From positions 1 through 61,715 of the forward strand of contig JAKQEZ010000745.1 in assembly GCA_029558435.1 (NCBI GenBank): DNA of 61,715 nucleotides. Direction: 5' to 3'. This DNA is from Bacteroidota bacterium (lineage in GTDB: Bacteria; Bacteroidota; Bacteroidia; Flavobacteriales; Crocinitomicaceae). A model generated the notes under the pieces. That model had not been told where the DNA came from and searched no databases. It worked only from the letters and a program-made list of their open reading frames with translations. Numbering within the stretch: position 1 is the stretch's first letter; every line of letters begins with the position of its first letter. A program made the position numbers and the translations under genes. Shown here piece by piece: positions 58,406 through 61,715 of this stretch.

Positions 58406-59182
58406 CTATAGAGAAGCAGGTAACATGAGTAAAAAGGGCAAAGCTTGTGAATAATCTAATTCTGTATACTCCAAACCTAACAAACGAATATTTTTGTAGT
58501 AATGGTTGTGTTGACTGTAATACATTTTTTCACTTTGAATAAACCATGCATTGTGTCCCAGTTTTTGGGCTAAAAACCATTTCTCAAGCAACCTTGCAGT
58601 TCTGCCGTTGCCATCATTCCAAGGATGGATTTTCACAAAAACTAAATGAATGAGTGAAGCGAAAAAGAAAACTTCTTCTATACTTAGTTTTTCATTTAGC
58701 AAAATTGCTATATCGCTATAAAGCTTGTTCATTTCATTTTCCAAATCAAACGGTGAAGTTGCTACATATTCTATACGTCCGTCAGGTGTTGTGACATACA
58801 TATTTTGAGAACGCAATTTCCCCTGCCAATTTGTGGCTACAATGCTTTTACTCAATATTTTATGAGCTTCTGAAATGTTCTTTTGATTAAGTTCATTGGT
58901 TTTAGCAAAAGTATAGGCATTGTATAAATCGTCAATCTTTTTTGTATAATCTGGCAAAAACTCAACCCCAAATTTTTTATGTTTGATGTAGCTATCCAAA
59001 TCTATATCCTCGCCCTCTATTTTACTACTGAAAACAGATGACACTGAAGTATAAAAACTAAATGTATCGGTTGAAATTTCGGCATCTTCCAAAGCCTCAA
59101 AACTCGATTGCAAAGTTTTGGGAACTTGTTGGCTATAAATTTCAAGCAAATCTGTTGGAATTATTTGTAATTGATCATTCAC
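58406..59182 (-). CDS. Fic domain protein (putative AMP-transferase), class II
   Basis: 258 residues, start GTG 59182. The catalytic loop is HPWNDGNGRTARLLE with the family's His and the DGNGR anion-binding site. The auto-inhibitory motif [S/T]xxxE[G/N] is present as SSKIEG near residue 54, before the catalytic core, so the protein is of class II and self-inhibited. Fic proteins transfer AMP from ATP to hydroxyl side chains; the target here is unknown. It overlaps a 20-codon upstream ORF by the four bases GTGA. No separate antitoxin is seen. Flanking genes (anmK and glyA) are housekeeping, so it could have been acquired. Confidence 0.88.
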   Translation of the reverse strand: MNDQLQIIPTDLLEIYSQQVPKTLQSSFEALEDAEISTDTFSFYTSVSSVFSSKIEGEDIDLDSYIKHKKFGVEFLPDYTKKIDDLYNAYTFAKTNELNQKNISEAHKILSKSIVATNWQGKLRSQNMYVTTPDGRIEYVATSPFDLENEMNKLYSDIAILLNEKLSIEEVFFFASLIHLVFVKIHPWNDGNGRTARLLEKWFLAQKLGHNAWFIQSEKMYYSQHNHYYKNIRLLGLEYTELDYSQALPFLLMLPASL

Positions 59183-59241
59183 TTTGCAAAGTTGTTTTCA
59201 GTTCTTATTTTTATTATGTACTCGCCCCAATTTGCTCCCAT
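59179..59241 (-). CDS. 20-codon leader ORF overlapping fic (hypothetical)
   Basis: ATG 59241 to TGA 59179 encodes 20 residues beginning MGANWGEYI. Its stop overlaps the fic GTG start by 4 nt (GTGA), an arrangement common in translational coupling. It starts 14 nt behind the TACTTTTG element, as expected for a first gene. No family match, so it may be a leader peptide, the trace of a frameshifted N-terminus, or chance. Confidence 0.3.
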   Translation of the reverse strand: MGANWGEYIIKIRTENNFAK

Positions 59242-59255
59242 TGATTTGATTTTTA

Positions 59256-59286
59256 CAAAAGTAATAATATAATTATTCCTGAACAA
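59256..59286 (-). promoter_or_regulatory. promoter of the fic unit
   Basis: Reverse-strand TTG (59284-59286), 20 nt, then TACTTTTG (59256-59263). It lies 73 nt before the fic start. Between here and 59386 I see no gene. Confidence 0.55.
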
Positions 59287-59385
59287 TGTCTAAAATTTCT
59301 TTGGGTGACATGGATTAGTGGGAATGTATAATCAAATGTACTTAAACTTACTTTAACTGGAGCTCAAATTCTATTATAAAACAAC

Positions 59386-59415
59386 AAAAAGGCTGCTCAG
59401 TAGTTTGAACAGCCT
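59386..59415 (-). terminator. terminator of the epimerase-glyA operon
   Basis: Stem AGGCTGCTCA / TGAACAGCCT (one G-U on the reverse strand) and a T run on the reverse strand; 25 nt after the glyA stop. Confidence 0.75.
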
Positions 59416-59439
59416 CTTGGTATTTTTATGTTGAATAGC

Positions 59440-60714
59440 TTATCCAACGTGTAATTTTCTGTTGCCCATCAATGCGATGACATCTTTTTTCACCGATTCA
59501 ATCACTGTATCGTTGTTCATGTTCATCAACACTTTGTCAATTAAATCTACAATGGTTGGAATTTCATTGTCCTTCACACCACGAGAAGTTAAAGCAGGCG
59601 TTCCTAAACGAATACCAGAAGTAACAAATGGCGATTCAGTATCAAACGGAACCATGTTTTTGTTCACTGTAATATCGGCTTTTACCAATGCATTTTCAGC
59701 ATCCTTACCGTTCAATCCTTTAGAACGCAAATCAATCAACATACAATGATTGTCGGTCCCACCAGAAATGATTTTATATCCTTTTTTAATGAATTCATCT
59801 GCCATTACACGTGCATTTTTTTGAACTTGCACCATGTAATTTTTATAATTATCGGTCAATGCTTCGCCAAATGCAACTGCTTTTGCTGCAATAACGTGCT
59901 CCAACGGTCCACCTTGATTTCCAGGGAAAACAGAAGCGTCTAATAAAGCTCCCATTGATTTTAAGTTGCCATTGTTCCATTTTAAACCAAATGGATTTTC
60001 AAAATTATTACGCATCATGATGACACCACCACGAGGACCTCTCAATGTTTTGTGCGTTGTTGATGTAACAATGTGGCAATGATCAAACGGATCGCTCAAC
60101 AATCCTGTAGCAATTAAACCAGCAGGGTGAGAAATATCGGCTAAAACCAAAGCACCCACTTCATCGGCAATTTTACGTATGCGTGCGTAATCCCAATCGC
60201 GGCTGTAGGCAGAAGCTCCACAAATAATCATTTTTGGTTTTTCTTTACGTGCCACTTCTTCCATCATGTCGTAATCCACCAATTCAGTTTCTTTGTTAAC
60301 ACCATAGAAAGATGTTTGGTACAATTTACCTGAAAAATTCACTGGAGAACCGTGTGTTAAGTGCCCTCCATGTGACAAATCGAAACCTAAGATTTTATCT
60401 CCTGGTTGAATACACGCAGAAAAAACAGAAACATTGGCTTGAGAACCAGAATGAGGCTGAACATTTGCCCATGTAGCACCAAATAATTGGCACAAACGAT
60501 CGATGGCTAATTGCTCAACTTTATCCACCACTTGACATCCACCATAATAACGTTTTCCAGGATATCCTTCCGCATATTTATTGGTTAAAACGCTACCCAT
60601 TGCTTGCATTACTTCGTCGCTTACAAAGTTTTCTGATGCAATCAACTCGATACCATTAATCTGACGCTGTCTTTCTTCTTCAATCAGGTTGAAGATTTCA
60701 TTATCTTTTGCCAT
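59440..60714 (-). CDS. glyA: serine hydroxymethyltransferase
   Basis: 424 residues, typical length. The PLP lysine is in [15 protein letters not shown]; other blocks are [28 protein letters not shown] and [11 protein letters not shown]. It converts serine and tetrahydrofolate to glycine and methylene-tetrahydrofolate. It follows the epimerase gene by 1 nt, so both are one transcript, although no metabolic link is evident. Terminator follows. Confidence 0.97.
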   Translation of the reverse strand: MAKDNEIFNLIEEERQRQINGIELIASENFVSDEVMQAMGSVLTNKYAEGYPGKRYYGGCQVVDKVEQLAIDRLCQLFGATWANVQPHSGSQANVSVFSACIQPGDKILGFDLSHGGHLTHGSPVNFSGKLYQTSFYGVNKETELVDYDMMEEVARKEKPKMIICGASAYSRDWDYARIRKIADEVGALVLADISHPAGLIATGLLSDPFDHCHIVTSTTHKTLRGPRGGVIMMRNNFENPFGLKWNNGNLKSMGALLDASVFPGNQGGPLEHVIAAKAVAFGEALTDNYKNYMVQVQKNARVMADEFIKKGYKIISGGTDNHCMLIDLRSKGLNGKDAENALVKADITVNKNMVPFDTESPFVTSGIRLGTPALTSRGVKDNEIPTIVDLIDKVLMNMNNDTVIESVKKDVIALMGNRKLHVG

Positions 60715-60715
60715 A

Positions 60716-61639
60716 TTATTTGTTGTAATTTATTTTATAAATTTTCTTTAAACCTTCATTTAAGCTAGTTTCAGGTTTGTAGCCAGTCAATTCAAATAAT
60801 TTATCAGAGCTTCCAACACGTCTTTCCACCTCGTAATCGTAACGTTTTTTAGGTGCATCAATTAATTGAATAGGAGAGTTGGAGTTGGTTACAGCCTTAA
60901 TTTCATTAGCAACATCATCAATACACCATTCGTGTTCGTTGGCAACGTTTACAATGTGAAATCCTTTTACTTTTAACAAACGCACACATGCCTCAACAGT
61001 GTCATCAATATAGGTGAAATCGCGTGTTTGTTTTCCTGTGCCAAAAACTGTAATTGGTGCATTTTTCAACGCTTGTTCAAAGAACTTTGGAACTACCATT
61101 CTGTTATCTTGGTTGTATCCATACACATTGAAAAAACGAACAGCAATAGCATCAATTCCTTTTTCTTCATGATGCGATGCTAAATAGATTTCATTGTAGC
61201 GTTTTGCCATTGCATAAGAGGTTCTAGGATCTACCAACACTTCTTCTGTTAATGCACTTTCAATGGCAGAATGTCCATAAATCCCACTTGTTGATGCATA
61301 CATTATTTTTTTAATGTTATTGATTTGAGCCGCCAAAACCACGTTGCGTGTTCCTATGACTTCTGTATCCATCGTTTCAACAGGATTATCTGCCACAATA
61401 TCAACTCCTAAAATTGCTGCAAAATGAATGATAATATCACATCCTTTACTTGCGTTTAAGACGGTATCGAAATCACGAACATCGCCTTTTATAAATGTGA
61501 TTTTTTCAAAAGTAGTTGAATCAATCTTGTTTCCTCTAAGTAAGTTATCCAATACAGTAACGGTATTACCTTCTTCAACCAAACGCTTTGTAAGGTTACT
61601 TCCAATAAAACCAGCCCCTCCAGTTATAAGTATATTCAT
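60716..61639 (-). CDS. NAD-dependent epimerase/dehydratase (extended SDR)
   Basis: 307 residues. Rossmann motif [14 protein letters not shown] (2-15), then DVRD, HFAAILG, the active-site pair [11 protein letters not shown] (YxxxK) and VRFFNVYG. The extended SDR family acts on nucleotide sugars, perhaps as UDP-glucose/UDP-glucuronate epimerase; substrate not decidable. It leads an operon with glyA. A -7 candidate (61667-61674) lies 27 nt upstream. Confidence 0.9.
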   Translation of the reverse strand: MNILITGGAGFIGSNLTKRLVEEGNTVTVLDNLLRGNKIDSTTFEKITFIKGDVRDFDTVLNASKGCDIIIHFAAILGVDIVADNPVETMDTEVIGTRNVVLAAQINNIKKIMYASTSGIYGHSAIESALTEEVLVDPRTSYAMAKRYNEIYLASHHEEKGIDAIAVRFFNVYGYNQDNRMVVPKFFEQALKNAPITVFGTGKQTRDFTYIDDTVEACVRLLKVKGFHIVNVANEHEWCIDDVANEIKAVTNSNSPIQLIDAPKKRYDYEVERRVGSSDKLFELTGYKPETSLNEGLKKIYKINYNK

Positions 61640-61666
61640 ATGGTTATATTCCGGTTATTTTTGGGT

Positions 61667-61674
61667 CAAATATA
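61667..61674 (-). promoter_or_regulatory. candidate -7 element of the epimerase-glyA operon
   Basis: Reverse-strand TATATTTG, 27 nt before the epimerase start. No TTG at the usual distance; the window ends 41 nt beyond. Confidence 0.4.
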
Positions 61675-61715
61675 CTAAAATAATAAAGTTTTAGAAGTGT
61701 ATCAAACCGATTAAA

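Overview
The window reads as core chromosome of a low-GC member of the Bacteroidota, most likely Flavobacteriales. The evidence is a type IX secretion sorting domain on a secreted hydrolase, a fused CcoNO oxidase subunit, Bacteroidota-typical families (BatA-like, DUF1684, DUF3078, DUF4199, DUF5686), few Shine-Dalgarno sequences, and the Bacteroidota promoter signature (TTG, about 19 nt, TAnnTTTG) in front of many genes. I see no tRNA, rRNA, CRISPR array, insertion sequence or prophage, and no gene-free stretch over 300 bases.

Layout. 1-5.2 kb: reverse-strand operon DUF1015 > DUF1684 > BatA-like > dihydroorotase-like (cut by the window edge). 5.2-7.8 kb: saccharopine-dehydrogenase-like enzyme and DNA polymerase III delta'. 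7.8-14.7 kb, forward: a secreted Ala/Lys/Glu-rich helical protein, a DUF2130 protein, a small secreted protein, a large secreted CocE-type hydrolase, yidD and rlmH. 14.7-27.4 kb, reverse: uvrA, a transglutaminase-like protein, pyruvate dehydrogenase E2 and E1-alpha, a lipoprotein, lptB with a DUF5686 outer-membrane protein, tatC, DUF3078 and yceI. 27.6-34.2 kb: recF with a DciA-like gene (forward), then DUF4199, rho, pdxJ and ligA (reverse). 34.3-43.6 kb: a full cbb3 oxidase locus, ccoS-ccoNO-ccoQ-ccoP-ccoG-ccoH, a SafE-like gene, an Fnr-type regulator, and a convergent copper P-type ATPase (ccoI). 43.7-46.8 kb: rpmH, a small membrane protein, a sensor kinase and efp. 46.8-57.1 kb, reverse: MoxR ATPase, two SurA/PpiC-type isomerases, Ppx/GppA, an ABC-2 exporter pair, a GNAT fragment, NMN/NR kinase with PnuC, and an acyl-CoA dehydrogenase. 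57.2-61.7 kb: anmK (forward), fic with a tiny coupled upstream ORF, glyA and a sugar-nucleotide epimerase (reverse).

The best regulatory signal is a pair of Fnr-like palindromes, one before the cco operon and one before ccoI. Each lies exactly 26 nt from the TTTG of its presumed -7 element, and an Fnr-family gene sits between them. This suggests one oxygen- or redox-responsive regulon for making the high-affinity oxidase and supplying its copper. A second pattern is a group of genes whose -7 element ends only 4-5 nt before the start codon, implying leaderless mRNAs. Other oddities are the dihydroorotase homologue that lacks the HxH metal motif, the GNAT fragment and the fic leader ORF. I found no convincing wholly new multi-gene system; most of the window is housekeeping DNA.
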